Positions 7,120-16,025 of a stretch of 36,596 nucleotides of DNA are shown here, piece by piece. Positions within the stretch are counted from its first letter, which is position 1; every line of letters begins with the position of its first letter. The notes below the pieces were generated by a model, which was given only the letters and a program-made list of their open reading frames with translations, was not told where the DNA came from and made no database searches. Made by a program: the position numbers and the translations under genes. Source of the stretch: Saccharospirillum impatiens DSM 12546 (lineage in GTDB: Bacteria > Pseudomonadota > Gammaproteobacteria > Pseudomonadales > Natronospirillaceae); the NCBI RefSeq assembly GCF_000423605.1, contig NZ_AUIH01000042.1, positions 1 to 36,596 on the forward strand. The letters run 5' to 3'.

Positions 7120-9828
7120 TTACTGCCCGTCGGCACTGCCGCTCAACGCCCGACCTTGCGCAATAGCCGCCTTTCGATGCGTCACCGCTAACTTCTTGTA
7201 AAGGTTATTGATGTGCGTTTTTACGGTGCTGACCGCGATAAACATGCTTTGGGCAATGTCTTCATTATTTTTGCCATCCATGATGAACTGCAACACTCGC
7301 CACTCCTTCCTGGAAATACCCAGTGCGAGCAAGCCATCAGGCACCTCCTGTTCACCGCGACGGCTGGCCGTATTGCGCTGTTTGTACAGAATCAGAACCT
7401 GCTCCACGTAACGCGCCTGATCGTCCGGCAATGAGCCCAGAGGCAATTGTTCAAACAGCGGCATGATCCACTGACGCAGGTACAACAGACTGGCCACGAT
7501 CTGATTGGCCTGTAAGTCAGCCAGCACAGCGAGCAAGGCCGATCGGGCGGCCTCTTCGTCGCCCTGTAGCATCCGTATGGCGATGTTCAGCAAATGCAGG
7601 CGAAGACGTTCAAGCTTGAATTCTGTCGGTGGCCGATCATTGAAGCGAGCCAGTTCAGCCTCGACACGCTGGCGAGCACAATCGGATTCACCCAACGCCA
7701 ATTGCCCGTATACCTGAGCCCGCAGTTCACCAAAATCGTGCAGATTACGGCACCCTGACACCGGCGAATGCACCTTGAGCCAGGTGAGGATTTTCTGAGT
7801 ATCGCCTGTTTGCCACCAGTACAGCAGTTGCACGTCGAGCGAGTAGGCGATTAACTGCTCGGCAACGCTGTCCATCGTCAGAATGCCTTCGTGCAAACCG
7901 GACAATTCCCGGGCCGTGGTTGGCTTACCCTTGAGCAGTTCCATTTTCAGCAACCAGCCAAACAGGTGACGTGACCAGAACTCATCCCAGTTCTGGCACA
8001 CCACTCCCGCTTCATTGATCAGCATCCGGGCTTCCCGCAGACGATACGACTCCAGCGCCAGCTCCGCCTGGTACAGCAATGAAAAACACACATTAAAGCC
8101 ATTGGCCACACCCTGGGCTTCACTGTAGCGCTGCACTTCCTGACACAGCTCAAGCGACCGGTCAAACTCGCAACGCTGCTTCCAGATCTGAGCCTGCTGG
8201 TTCAGACTCCACAGAACAGCATCGTGGTTGCCTTCGCGGCGACTAAGCAGCTCGCTTTGTTCATAGATATCCAGTGCGACGGCCATATCGCCCAGGTCAA
8301 ACTTCACGTTGGCGTAGGTCAGTAGAGCACTCTGACGCCGTGTATTGTCCTCAGCAAACCGTGCGAGCGCGCGCAATGCCGCTTGTTCGGCTACCTCCAA
8401 CTGACCCAGTGAGTAGCTGGCCTGCGACCGAACCGTCTCGAACTCGGCCGATAGCAGGCGCCCGGCATCGGTGTCATCGATAAGGGAAAGAGCGGCGTCA
8501 AGGCAACCTTCTACCTGCCCGGCATCGCCAAAAATAGCCTCCACCCAACAGTTGACCAACACCAGCTCCGGTTCCCGAACGATCCGCGCCATCGGCAATT
8601 CCGTCAGACAACGTTGTACCAGCTCATAATGCGCTTTATGAATCAGGTCATCGCCATACAGCTTAAGGATTCTGACTATCTGGTCCTGGTCGCCGGCTTT
8701 AATCGCATGATCAACCGCGCCGACAATATAGCCCAGCCGCAGAAACGCCTGACTGGCCCGGAAATGCAAATCACTGAGATTGCCACCGTACAACAGCGTC
8801 AGCTTGTGCTGCAGGAATTCACGCAACAAATGGTGATAGCGAAACCACTGCCGGGGCTCGTTAAATTGGATGATGAACAGGTGCTGACGCTGCAGGTACT
8901 CCAGTACTTCGTGAACGTTGATGTTCTCGGTCAGCGCCTGGGCTACTTCGGTGTTGAACCGCCGGACCAGGCTGGTATGAATCATGAAATGCTGCACATC
9001 GGCGGGCAGCGCGTCGAACACTTCGGAATCGAAATAATCGATTGCGTTGAGGTTCTTCTGCTGCAGCCGGGTCTTCAGCTCATCGAACGAGGGTTTGGAC
9101 TTCAGTCCCAGCACGATCAATTGCAACCCTACTGCCCAGCCCTCTACATGGTCGAGCAGTTGCTCCACATCCTGATCTTCAAGCTGGTAGCCACCCAGGC
9201 TCTGAAAGAAATGCTGTGTCTCGCAGACATTGAACCCCAGCACATCGTTCTGGATGTCCGCCACCAGCCCCTGCAGGCGCAGCGACATAATGCTGGCCGG
9301 TGGATCAGAGCGGGTAGTCAGCACCAGGGTAATATGTGGGGGTAAATGCCGCGCCAAATAGGCTAGCGCCGCATGAATCTGATCGTTCTCAACGCAGTGG
9401 TAATCATCCAGAACCAGCACCAGTCGCTCGTCTATCCGGTCCAATTCGAACAACAACTGACCGAACAGAGACTTCAGTTGAGTTTTGCGGTCATGCACAC
9501 CGGCATGGCACAACCCTTCGCTGAGCGGCACCTGTTTGGCAATGGCGGAAATAAAATAAGCGGCAAACACCACCGGATCGGAATCTTCGGGATCCAGTGA
9601 TAACCAGGCAAGTCGAACTGCTGGCAGTTTATCGCGTAACGCGTCGACTCCGTGCAACGTGGCAACCGTTTTGCCGAAACCGGCCGGGGCACAGAGTACC
9701 ACTACCGGCAACCGGCAGGCGTCAACAAAGCTCTGGTCCACGCGCGGTCGGCGAATGGCATTGGGCGGCAGGTGTGGCACCGAAAGCTTCGACGGAACCA
9801 GAAAGTGCTGTGGAACCGAATCGGTCAT
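7120..9828 (-). CDS. MalT-type LuxR-family ATP-dependent transcriptional activator
   Basis: Large cytoplasmic STAND-type regulator of 902 aa from ATG 9828 (MTDSVPQHF); a TTG at 9864 would add 12 residues. The N-terminal NTPase has Walker A APAGFGKT (47-54) and Walker [10 protein letters not shown] (about 133-141). The middle is helical and TPR-like (about 400-780). The C-terminus is a LuxR helix-turn-helix, [12 protein letters not shown] then [14 protein letters not shown]. The family activates sugar or other catabolic genes after binding ATP and an inducer. No maltose or other catabolic genes are adjacent, so its target is unknown. It is divergent from hemL, which does not by itself show that it regulates hemL. 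Confidence 0.9.
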   Translation of the reverse strand: MTDSVPQHFLVPSKLSVPHLPPNAIRRPRVDQSFVDACRLPVVVLCAPAGFGKTVATLHGVDALRDKLPAVRLAWLSLDPEDSDPVVFAAYFISAIAKQVPLSEGLCHAGVHDRKTQLKSLFGQLLFELDRIDERLVLVLDDYHCVENDQIHAALAYLARHLPPHITLVLTTRSDPPASIMSLRLQGLVADIQNDVLGFNVCETQHFFQSLGGYQLEDQDVEQLLDHVEGWAVGLQLIVLGLKSKPSFDELKTRLQQKNLNAIDYFDSEVFDALPADVQHFMIHTSLVRRFNTEVAQALTENINVHEVLEYLQRQHLFIIQFNEPRQWFRYHHLLREFLQHKLTLLYGGNLSDLHFRASQAFLRLGYIVGAVDHAIKAGDQDQIVRILKLYGDDLIHKAHYELVQRCLTELPMARIVREPELVLVNCWVEAIFGDAGQVEGCLDAALSLIDDTDAGRLLSAEFETVRSQASYSLGQLEVAEQAALRALARFAEDNTRRQSALLTYANVKFDLGDMAVALDIYEQSELLSRREGNHDAVLWSLNQQAQIWKQRCEFDRSLELCQEVQRYSEAQGVANGFNVCFSLLYQAELALESYRLREARMLINEAGVVCQNWDEFWSRHLFGWLLKMELLKGKPTTARELSGLHEGILTMDSVAEQLIAYSLDVQLLYWWQTGDTQKILTWLKVHSPVSGCRNLHDFGELRAQVYGQLALGESDCARQRVEAELARFNDRPPTEFKLERLRLHLLNIAIRMLQGDEEAARSALLAVLADLQANQIVASLLYLRQWIMPLFEQLPLGSLPDDQARYVEQVLILYKQRNTASRRGEQEVPDGLLALGISRKEWRVLQFIMDGKNNEDIAQSMFIAVSTVKTHINNLYKKLAVTHRKAAIAQGRALSGSADGQ

Positions 9829-9981
9829 CGGCGCTGTCCGTTGTGTCAGACTGAGAAGCCCCAATCATCCCAGCTCTTCCGGTCACGATCAAATAACCGC
9901 AGTGCCGGACCCGCCGGGTTTGCCTCGGGGGCCAGTAACCACGACAATAGTTGCCAGACTTTCACAACACAGGCCACAACC

Positions 9982-11271
9982 ATGACCGACCAACTTGCTG
10001 CTTTGTTTGAACGCGCTCAGAAAACCATCCCCGGTGGTGTTAATTCACCGGTTCGCGCTTTCAAAGGGGTCGGTGGCACACCGATTTTCTTCAAGCGCGC
10101 TCAAGGCTCACGATTAATCGATATTAACGACAAGTCCTACATCGACTATGTCCTGTCTTTCGGCCCCCAGATTCTGGGGCACGGCTTTGAAGAGGTACGT
10201 GAGGCCATTCATCGCCAGGTCGACCTGGCACTGACGTTTGGTGCCCCGACCGAGCAGGAAGTCACCATGGCCGAAGCGGTCTGCGCGATCGTGCCATCGA
10301 TGGACAAGGTGCGCATGGTGAACTCGGGCACTGAAGCCACCATGTCGGCGATCAGACTGGCTCGCGGCTATACCGGTCGCGATTTGCTGGTAAAATTCGA
10401 GGGCAACTACCACGGCCATGCCGACAGCCTGCTGGTCAAGGCCGGCTCAGGCATGCTGACACTGGGCGTACCGACGTCGCCAGGCGTGCCAGCAGCGGTT
10501 GCCGCCAATACGCTGACGCTCGATTACAACGACCCTCAAGCGGTGCGTGACTGCTTCAGGGAATACAGTGACCGTATCGCCTGCGTGATTGTCGAACCGG
10601 TAGCTGGCAACATGAACTGCGTATTACCCGAACAGGAATTCCTGGACACACTGCGCAGCGAATGCACCGAGCACGGCGCCGTTTTAATCTTCGACGAAGT
10701 CATGAGTGGCTTTCGAGTCGCGCTGGGTGGTGCCCAGGCGCTCTACAACGTCAAGCCCGACCTGACCACCCTGGGCAAAGTCATCGGCGGCGGTCTCCCG
10801 GTCGGCGCTTTTGGTGGCCGTGCCGACATCATGGACTTCCTGGCACCCAACGGCCCGGTGTATCAGGCTGGTACGCTGTCTGGAAACCCGGTGGCCATGG
10901 CTGCGGGCCTGGCCGTATTGGAACAGATCAGCAAACCCGGCGTGTACGAACAACTGACGGCGCGCACCGATGCACTGACCCAGGGTCTTAAAGCGAAGGC
11001 GCAAGCAGCAGGCATTCCGCTGACCACCAACTCAGCCGGCAGCATGTTCGGGTTTTTCTTCACTGAAACCGAACGCGTGCGCCGGTTCAGCGACGTCATG
11101 ACCAGCAATGTCCCCCGTTTCAATCAGTTCTTTCACGGCATGCTCAACGAAGGGATCTACCTGGCGCCCTCAGCCTTTGAAGCGGGCTTCATGTCGCTGG
11201 CCCACAGCGAGCAGGACATCGACGACACCCTGGCCGCCGCCGAGCGCGTGATGGCGAACCTGACCGTTTGA
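9982..11271 (+). CDS. hemL: Glutamate-1-semialdehyde 2,1-aminomutase
   Basis: Cytoplasmic PLP enzyme converting glutamate-1-semialdehyde to 5-aminolevulinate in the C5 pathway of tetrapyrrole synthesis. The start [12 protein letters not shown] at 9982 gives 429 aa, the usual length; the open frame upstream from 9652 is not conserved-looking. Motifs seen are [12 protein letters not shown] at the N-terminus, FEGNYHGH, the PLP-binding aspartate in FDEVMSGFR, and the Schiff-base lysine in [16 protein letters not shown] (about residue 268). The ribosome-binding site is weak. A strong terminator follows 16 nt after the stop. Confidence 0.97.
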   Translation: MTDQLAALFERAQKTIPGGVNSPVRAFKGVGGTPIFFKRAQGSRLIDINDKSYIDYVLSFGPQILGHGFEEVREAIHRQVDLALTFGAPTEQEVTMAEAVCAIVPSMDKVRMVNSGTEATMSAIRLARGYTGRDLLVKFEGNYHGHADSLLVKAGSGMLTLGVPTSPGVPAAVAANTLTLDYNDPQAVRDCFREYSDRIACVIVEPVAGNMNCVLPEQEFLDTLRSECTEHGAVLIFDEVMSGFRVALGGAQALYNVKPDLTTLGKVIGGGLPVGAFGGRADIMDFLAPNGPVYQAGTLSGNPVAMAAGLAVLEQISKPGVYEQLTARTDALTQGLKAKAQAAGIPLTTNSAGSMFGFFFTETERVRRFSDVMTSNVPRFNQFFHGMLNEGIYLAPSAFEAGFMSLAHSEQDIDDTLAAAERVMANLTV

Positions 11272-11286
11272 ATGTGAGCCTCCAAG

Positions 11287-11318
11287 GCGGTTGGGTACCT
11301 GACCCAACCGCTTGTTTT
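11287..11318 (+). terminator. Intrinsic terminator of hemL
   Basis: A perfect 10 bp stem GCGGTTGGGT (11287-11296) and ACCCAACCGC (11302-11311) with a 5 nt loop is followed by TTGTTTT. Confidence 0.85.
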
Positions 11319-11366
11319 AACTCCCTTTTTCCTGCAAATACAGCGACAGCAAGGCGACAAAAACTG

Positions 11367-11395
11367 TTGACAGACCCGGGCCCGCTCATTAGTAT
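11367..11395 (+). promoter_or_regulatory. Near-consensus promoter of the tRNA-Leu pair
   Basis: TTGACA (11367-11372) is separated by exactly 17 bp from TAGTAT (11390-11395) and followed by a GC-rich discriminator (GCGCGCC). Such elements are typical of stable-RNA promoters. The predicted transcript starts near 11402, about 30 nt before the first tRNA. Confidence 0.8.
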
Positions 11396-11431
11396 GCGCG
11401 CCTGCTTGCCAACGGTAAGCGCATCCGGTTT

Positions 11432-11518
11432 GCCTGGGTGGTGAAATTGGTAGACACGCTAGCTTCAGGTGCTAGTGGGGGCAACCCCGTGGAGGTTCAA
11501 GTCCTCTCCCAGGCACCA
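11432..11518 (+). tRNA. tRNA-Leu, anticodon CAG (first copy)
   Basis: An 87 nt cloverleaf including an encoded CCA. The acceptor stem GCCTGGG pairs with CCCAGGC (11508-11514), discriminator A, CCA at 11516-11518. The anticodon stem CTAGC/GCTAG encloses loop TTCAGGT with CAG at 11466-11468. It has the long variable arm of a class II tRNA (TGGGGGCAACCCCG) and a T arm GAGGTTCAAGTCCTC. It decodes CUG. Confidence 0.97.
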
Positions 11519-11609
11519 AGATTTCACCGGATGATATTGTTGTTACGCGTTAAAACAGGCCGCAGACATTCTGCGTGCTTCAACAGCCTGTTCACACGTT
11601 AGCCGCTCA

Positions 11610-11696
11610 GCCTGGGTGGTGAAATTGGTAGACACGCTAGCTTCAGGTGCTAGTGGGGGCAACCCCGTGGAGGTTCAAATCCTCTCCCAGGCACCA
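11610..11696 (+). tRNA. tRNA-Leu, anticodon CAG (second copy)
   Basis: Identical to the copy at 11432 except one base in the T loop (TTCAAAT instead of TTCAAGT). Anticodon CAG is at 11644-11646 and CCA is encoded at 11694-11696. A 91 nt spacer separates the copies; it contains the hairpin CGCAGA-CAT-TCTGCG, a possible processing signal. Both are probably transcribed from the promoter at 11367. Confidence 0.97.
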
Positions 11697-11730
11697 TTTC
11701 GAGTAAACCAGCTTCCCTTGACTCGAAATG
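11695..11730 (+). terminator. Hairpin after the tRNA-Leu pair
   Basis: CATTTCGAGT (11695-11704) is the exact reverse complement of ACTCGAAATG (11721-11730), with a 16 nt loop, and starts in the CCA end of the second tRNA. There is no T-tract, so it may guide 3' processing or Rho-dependent ending rather than act as an intrinsic terminator. Confidence 0.45.
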
Positions 11731-11967
11731 CCTCTTAACAGGCACATCCCCTGACCCGCGCGTCGAACCCCGCCCCGCTGCTGTACCACTCTGAGGTCCA
11801 TCAAAGCCGAAGCTAGCTTCAAGCGCTTGTCAGGTCGTTAAATTCGCAGAATTTGAGTCACCTGCTACTGGAAAATGTGGTCCGACAATTCGAAAGTTCC
11901 AGTGACATCGAGGATTGCCAAGTCATTGATGTCGGGAGATAGGCAAAGAACCACACTTTTTTAGATA
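11731..11967. other. Non-coding stretch between the tRNA pair and the PAP2 gene
   Basis: The whole gap from the second tRNA to the PAP2 stop is 311 nt. Apart from the hairpin at its left and the repeat/terminator at its right, I see no convincing ORF, promoter or RNA gene here. Confidence 0.5.
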
Positions 11968-12020
11968 TCGTGTTTTGAAAAAGGCAGGAGCCTTTTCCAA
12001 CAACCTGCTAGAAGCTCAAC
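11968..12020. repeat. Intergenic repeat, copy A, containing the PAP2 terminator
   Basis: This segment resembles 17267-17320 closely over about 53 nt: TCGTGTTT, GAAAAAGGCAGGAG, CCTTTT, CAACC and TAGA blocks are shared in order. Its core, AAAAGGC-AGGA-GCCTTTT-like (11979-11996), is a hairpin with A/T flanks and probably terminates the minus-strand PAP2 gene, whose stop codon and last codons lie inside the repeat. Confidence 0.6.
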
Positions 12021-12565
12021 TGGAACGCCAGCGCCATGCCACCGTCAGTCGGTAACAACGCAAACTGCGAAGCAGACCCCGGCTCAACCAGCCACTGATT
12101 CACCCCCCAGGCCAGGGCGGCGCCCGCAAACACGTCTGTCGGGTGATGCCGGTCTGAGTACACTTTACTCCAACCAACGTAGCTGGCTGCCAGATAGGCT
12201 GGCAAACCGGCATCCCAGCCATAGCGACGTTGGATAAAAGCCGCACTGGTAAACGCCGAAGCGGCACTGAAACTGGGGAAACTCAGATCATCGGTTCCAT
12301 CTGGACGCTCCCGCTCCACCAACCCCTTTAACACATAGCTGCTACTGAGCGTGATGCCATAGGCCATCACCAGTTGTGAGCGCCCTTCGGGGTCATCCAG
12401 CGTATAGGTGGCCGTGGCAGCTGTCAGGGGTAAGGCGTAGAGCAATACCTCGCCCGCTTGTATCCAGCGATCGTCTGCATGGCCCAGGTTACTGATCAGG
12501 GTTAGGGCAATGACAGATACGGAGCTTAGCCAATTGAAGTGGCGTCGGTTTAGTCTGCTTTTCAT
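12008..12565 (-). CDS. PAP2-family phosphatase-like protein with a degenerate second motif
   Basis: Related to type 2 phosphatidic acid phosphatases, which remove phosphate from lipid phosphates at the envelope. It is 185 aa with an N-terminal signal or anchor (VSVIALTLISNLGHA). Motif 1 is intact (KGLVERERP, Kx6RP) and motif 3 is intact (SKVYSDRHHPTD). Motif 2, usually PSGH, reads PSFS, so the second histidine is missing. The C-terminus ends in an amphipathic strand with terminal Phe. It overlaps the upstream Smr gene by ATGA, so the pair is coupled. Activity is uncertain. Confidence 0.82.
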   Translation of the reverse strand: MKSRLNRRHFNWLSSVSVIALTLISNLGHADDRWIQAGEVLLYALPLTAATATYTLDDPEGRSQLVMAYGITLSSSYVLKGLVERERPDGTDDLSFPSFSAASAFTSAAFIQRRYGWDAGLPAYLAASYVGWSKVYSDRHHPTDVFAGAALAWGVNQWLVEPGSASQFALLPTDGGMALAFQLSF

Positions 12566-13149
12566 TCCGTGCGTCCTTTCATAAACCGCTCCCGGTTTTC
12601 TTCTTTTTTGCGATCACTTTTGCGCAGCAGAATATACAATGCCCCTACGCCGCCATGGTGCTTTTGCGCCGAATGAAACGCCAGCACCGCCGGCATTTGT
12701 TTCAGCCAGGTATTCACACAGCTCTTCAGGAACGCCTTTGGCTCGCCGCGTTCGCCTTTGCCGTGAAGGATCATTGCTGAGCGCACGTCGTAACGCAAGC
12801 AGTCGGCAATAAACCCGTAAACCTCGTCACGCGCTTCAGCCATGGACTTGCGATGCAGATCCAGACGGGCATCAATCGGGTACTGGCCACGCTTCAGTTT
12901 CCGATATACACCGTGGGCTACGCCATCGGTGCGATAGTCCAGAATGTCCAGTGGGTGCACCAGATCAATGATTTCCTCCGTCAAGTGGTTCGGGTCGCCC
13001 TGATCGACCTTGACCGCCATCTGCCGGCGGTGCAGTAAACTGGGCTCCGGCACTTCGGTTTTCACCGTATCGACGCGTGGCTTGGTCCGGATACGGCGCA
13101 CACCTTGCATTTCTTGACGGAAAATTTTGATTTCGTCGTCGTCTTCCAT
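12562..13149 (-). CDS. Smr-domain protein, SmrA/YdaL-like putative endonuclease
   Basis: 195 aa from ATG 13149 (MEDDDEIKIF), chosen for the AGGTG 5 nt upstream. An acidic, basic-patched N-terminus of about 90 residues precedes the Smr domain (about 95-185). The domain carries LDLHRKSM, the family's LDLHG-like motif, and HGKGERG, matching the conserved GxG signature. Smr domains bind and nick nucleic acids in MutS2 and stand-alone proteins such as SmrB, which acts on collided ribosomes; which role applies here is not known. It is divergent from cpxR and overlaps the PAP2 gene by 4 nt. A TGTTAGAAT extended -10 (13182-13174) may drive it. Confidence 0.88.
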   Translation of the reverse strand: MEDDDEIKIFRQEMQGVRRIRTKPRVDTVKTEVPEPSLLHRRQMAVKVDQGDPNHLTEEIIDLVHPLDILDYRTDGVAHGVYRKLKRGQYPIDARLDLHRKSMAEARDEVYGFIADCLRYDVRSAMILHGKGERGEPKAFLKSCVNTWLKQMPAVLAFHSAQKHHGGVGALYILLRKSDRKKEENRERFMKGRTE

Positions 13150-13233
13150 AAGACACCTGTCGATTTTCACCGTATTCTAACAGTATGTACCGATGCTCGG
13201 CACGGCAGGGCCAAGCATCATGACGGGCTCGTT

Positions 13234-13272
13234 GTAAAAGAGCGGTAAAATGGATCGTCAGCGCCATATTGA
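13234..13272 (+). promoter_or_regulatory. Candidate CpxR box and cpxR promoter
   Basis: GTAAA (13234-13238), six bases, then GTAAA (13245-13249) resembles the E. coli CpxR site GTAAA-N5-GTAAA. The second half overlaps a possible -35 GGTAAA (13244-13249), 17 bp from TATTGA (13267-13272), as expected for an activated promoter with a weak core. It lies 43 nt before the cpxR start in the gap shared with the divergent smr gene. Autoregulation is inferred by analogy. Confidence 0.55.
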
Positions 13273-13291
13273 ATAGAGGACACTAGTTGCC

Positions 13292-13990
13292 ATGAACGAA
13301 TCTCATATTTTACTCATTGATGACGACCGCGACCTGGCCGAGCTGCTCGGCGAGTACCTCGATGCCGAAGGATACAAACTGAGCGCCGCTCACAGTGGTG
13401 AGGATGGCATCGTGCAATTGCGCGAGCATACCTACGATCTGGTGTTGCTCGACGTGATGATGCCTGGAATCGATGGTTTCGAAACCCTCCGCCAGATCCG
13501 CAACCATTCATCCGTTCCGGTGCTGATGCTCACCGCCAAGGGTGAGGAGATGGACCGGGTACTGGGGCTGGAACTGGGGGCCGATGACTATCTTGCCAAA
13601 CCATACAGCCACCGCGAGTTACTGGCCCGCATAAAAGCCTTGCTGCGCCGGATTGAGCTCGACAAGGTACAGCAGGAAAACGACAGCGGCACCCTGGAAT
13701 GCAACGGCGTTACCCTGAACTTTGACACCTACGAAGTCGAATGTGAAGGTGAGCATGTGCCGATGACCACCAGCGAATTCAAAGTGCTGCGCGTCCTGAT
13801 GGCACGGGTTGGCAAGGCTGTTCCGAAGGAAGACCTGTACCGCGAAGTGCTGGGCCGTGAAATCATGGCGTACGACCGCTCGATCGACATGCACGTGTCC
13901 AACGTCCGGCGTAAACTCCAGGCAGTGACCGAAACGCCGAAGATTCAGACTATTCGCGGCATTGGCTATCTGTTTGTCGACCCGAAATAA
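13292..13990 (+). CDS. cpxR: Response regulator CpxR, OmpR family
   Basis: DNA-binding half of an envelope-stress two-component system. 232 aa. The receiver domain (1-118) has acidic residues in LLIDDDRD, the phosphorylated aspartate in VLLDVMMPG (about residue 53), LTAKG and a lysine in LAKPYS. The C-terminal winged helix (about 135-230) shows EFKVLRVLM, the DMHVSNVRRKL recognition region and IRGIGYLF. It resembles E. coli CpxR strongly, including the RVLGLELGADDYL run. AGAGGA precedes the ATG. The kinase gene follows after 39 nt. Confidence 0.92.
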   Translation: MNESHILLIDDDRDLAELLGEYLDAEGYKLSAAHSGEDGIVQLREHTYDLVLLDVMMPGIDGFETLRQIRNHSSVPVLMLTAKGEEMDRVLGLELGADDYLAKPYSHRELLARIKALLRRIELDKVQQENDSGTLECNGVTLNFDTYEVECEGEHVPMTTSEFKVLRVLMARVGKAVPKEDLYREVLGREIMAYDRSIDMHVSNVRRKLQAVTETPKIQTIRGIGYLFVDPK

Positions 13991-14029
13991 ACCCGCCATC
14001 TCCCGCCTTTCCGGACACCGGCTATTGCC

Positions 14030-15439
14030 ATGAAATTCTCAGTAAACTGGCGAAAAATCAACCCGCTGGGCTCGGTGTTCGGCAAGATCTGGCTAAGCTT
14101 CTGGGTCACTCTGCTGCTGATCGTGCTGGCTGTCGCCTTTGTATCGCATCAGGTAGCACAGGTTTACCAGATTGGGGCCCCCAATGCCTCACACATTGGC
14201 CTGCTGAATCGGGTCAAACTCCCCAATATCGACCGTCTCGCCAGTGACCGCCAGGAAATCATCGACGAACTCGACCGCTTCAACAGCGAGTCACGGTTTC
14301 AGTGGTACCTGGTCGACGACACTTATCATCTGCTTGGCACCCCAAAACCACCGCGCCGCATTCTGGTCATGCTGTCTGAAATGATGGAGCTGGAAGGCGT
14401 TAAAGTCGGCCAATGGCGTCAGGAAACCTGGATGGGGCCCATCACCATGTCAGTGGGTGGTGATATGTACCGGATGTTCCTGCGTGGGGTGCCTGCCTTG
14501 CCGCCGCCCAACTTGCCACTCTGGCTCGACAGCCAATGGTTGCGGGCAATTTTTGCGTTGTTTGTATCCGGCGGTATGGCCCTGGTACTGGCCTGGTCCA
14601 TCACCCGCCCGATCGCCCGTCTGCGTCGGGTCTCCCGGCAACTGGCGGGAGGCAGCCTGGATGCCCGGGTCGGCGGTGCGGTAAACAAGCGTGCCGATGA
14701 ACTGGGTGACCTTGGGCGCGACTTCGACGAGATGGCCGAGCGCCTCCAGCAACTGGTCTCGGCTCAGCAACGGTTGCTGAGTAACGTCAGCCACGAACTG
14801 CGCTCCCCCCTTACCCGACTGCAGGTGGCGCTGGGCATTGTTCGCCAGAAAGCGCCTGCCGATCTCGAAACCGCGTTAAGCCGCATTGAACGGGAAAGCG
14901 ACCGGCTGGAAAGCCTGATCGCCCAGGTGCTCAAACTCTCGCGCTTCGAAAACGAAATGCAGCACCTGGAGCCGGCGCAATTGCAACTCGACGACCTGGT
15001 ACGACACGTCGTCGAAGACGCCCGCTTTGAATCCAAAGCACACAATATTCTGATCACCGACCAAATCGACAGCACCGTCAACATCTGGGGGGACCCCCAG
15101 TTGCTGCACTCGGCCATCGATAACGTGATTCGCAACGCGCTGCGCTTTTCGCCGGAAAACGGAGAGTTGAGCATTCACCTGACGGCACGCAAGGGCGAAG
15201 CGTTGATTGAGATTTGCGATCAGGGGCCGGGCGTACCGGAGGACAAACTGGAACGGCTGTTCGACCCATTCTACCGGCTCGACCAATCCAACTCCGGAGC
15301 CGGGCTGGGGCTCAATATTGCCCGACATGCGGTGACCGCTCACAAGGGTGACATTCGTGCCTACAACCGGCCAGAAGGCGGCTTGTGTGTCCGCATACGG
15401 TTGCCGTTGAATCAGCACGGCCGGCTGCGTCAGGGCTGA
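14030..15439 (+). CDS. cpxA: Sensor histidine kinase CpxA-like
   Basis: Inner-membrane partner of CpxR, 469 aa. The first membrane helix is at about residues 20-42 (IWLSFWVTLLLIVLAV). A periplasmic sensor of about 120 residues follows, then a second helix (about 170-192) and a HAMP domain (ITRPIARL, about 190-245). The phospho-acceptor histidine is in SNVSHELRSPLTRL (about residue 254). The ATP-binding domain has the N box (NVIRNALRFSP), ICDQGPGVP, FDPFYRLD and GAGLGLNI. Receiver-type extensions are absent. No cpxP-like gene is visible next to the pair. Confidence 0.9.
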   Translation: MKFSVNWRKINPLGSVFGKIWLSFWVTLLLIVLAVAFVSHQVAQVYQIGAPNASHIGLLNRVKLPNIDRLASDRQEIIDELDRFNSESRFQWYLVDDTYHLLGTPKPPRRILVMLSEMMELEGVKVGQWRQETWMGPITMSVGGDMYRMFLRGVPALPPPNLPLWLDSQWLRAIFALFVSGGMALVLAWSITRPIARLRRVSRQLAGGSLDARVGGAVNKRADELGDLGRDFDEMAERLQQLVSAQQRLLSNVSHELRSPLTRLQVALGIVRQKAPADLETALSRIERESDRLESLIAQVLKLSRFENEMQHLEPAQLQLDDLVRHVVEDARFESKAHNILITDQIDSTVNIWGDPQLLHSAIDNVIRNALRFSPENGELSIHLTARKGEALIEICDQGPGVPEDKLERLFDPFYRLDQSNSGAGLGLNIARHAVTAHKGDIRAYNRPEGGLCVRIRLPLNQHGRLRQG

Positions 15440-15509
15440 CCCCGAAAACGCGACAAGGCACCCGCCAATCTTATAGACTTCGGCTTCTGCTCACATTAAG
15501 AGGCCCGTC

Positions 15510-16025
15510 ATGTCCCCCATCACAACCGCTTCCGGCGCCATAATCCGCCTGGCCCGACCCGATGATGTTACCCACATACTGCGTTTCATCAATGAACTGG
15601 CCGACTACGAAAAACTGGCTCACGAGGTCGTCGCCACCGAAGAAAAGCTGACTGAAACCCTTTTTAGTGGCAAGCCGGCCGCCGAGGTTTTGATTGCAGA
15701 GCGTGACGGCAAACCGGTCGGAATGGCCCTGTTTTTCTCCAACTACAGCACTTTCCTGGCGCAACCCGGTATACACCTGGAAGACCTTTACGTGCAACCC
15801 GACCAGCGCGGCTCCGGGGTTGGCAAGGCGCTGATCACCAGCCTGGCACAACTGGCCGTCGAGCGAGACTGCGGCCGACTGGAGTGGAATGTGCTCGACT
15901 GGAATGAGCCGGCCCGGCAGTTTTACCGCTCGCTGGGGGCCAGTGCTCTGGAAGGCTGGATTACCAAACGGGTCACTGGCGAATCGCTGCAGGCCATGGC
16001 CCGCATGCTGGAGCGTGCCGGATGA
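15510..16025 (+). CDS. GNAT-family N-acetyltransferase, diamine-acetyltransferase-like
   Basis: 171 aa. It transfers an acetyl group from acetyl-CoA to an amine; the substrate is unknown, though the sequence pattern (ADYEKLAHEV, then HLEDLYVQPDQRGSGVGKAL) resembles the SSAT-like group acting on polyamines. The acetyl-CoA loop is QRGSGVGKAL (about residues 98-107), and ARQFYRSLGA near the C-terminus is the usual final motif. AGAGG lies upstream of ATG 15510. The stop overlaps ybaK by ATGA. Confidence 0.85.
   Translation: MSPITTASGAIIRLARPDDVTHILRFINELADYEKLAHEVVATEEKLTETLFSGKPAAEVLIAERDGKPVGMALFFSNYSTFLAQPGIHLEDLYVQPDQRGSGVGKALITSLAQLAVERDCGRLEWNVLDWNEPARQFYRSLGASALEGWITKRVTGESLQAMARMLERAG

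Noticed and set aside
8614-9345. 243-codon plus-strand frame inside the MalT-like gene
   Set aside because: Antisense shadow of a gene with strong family motifs; composition is not protein-like.
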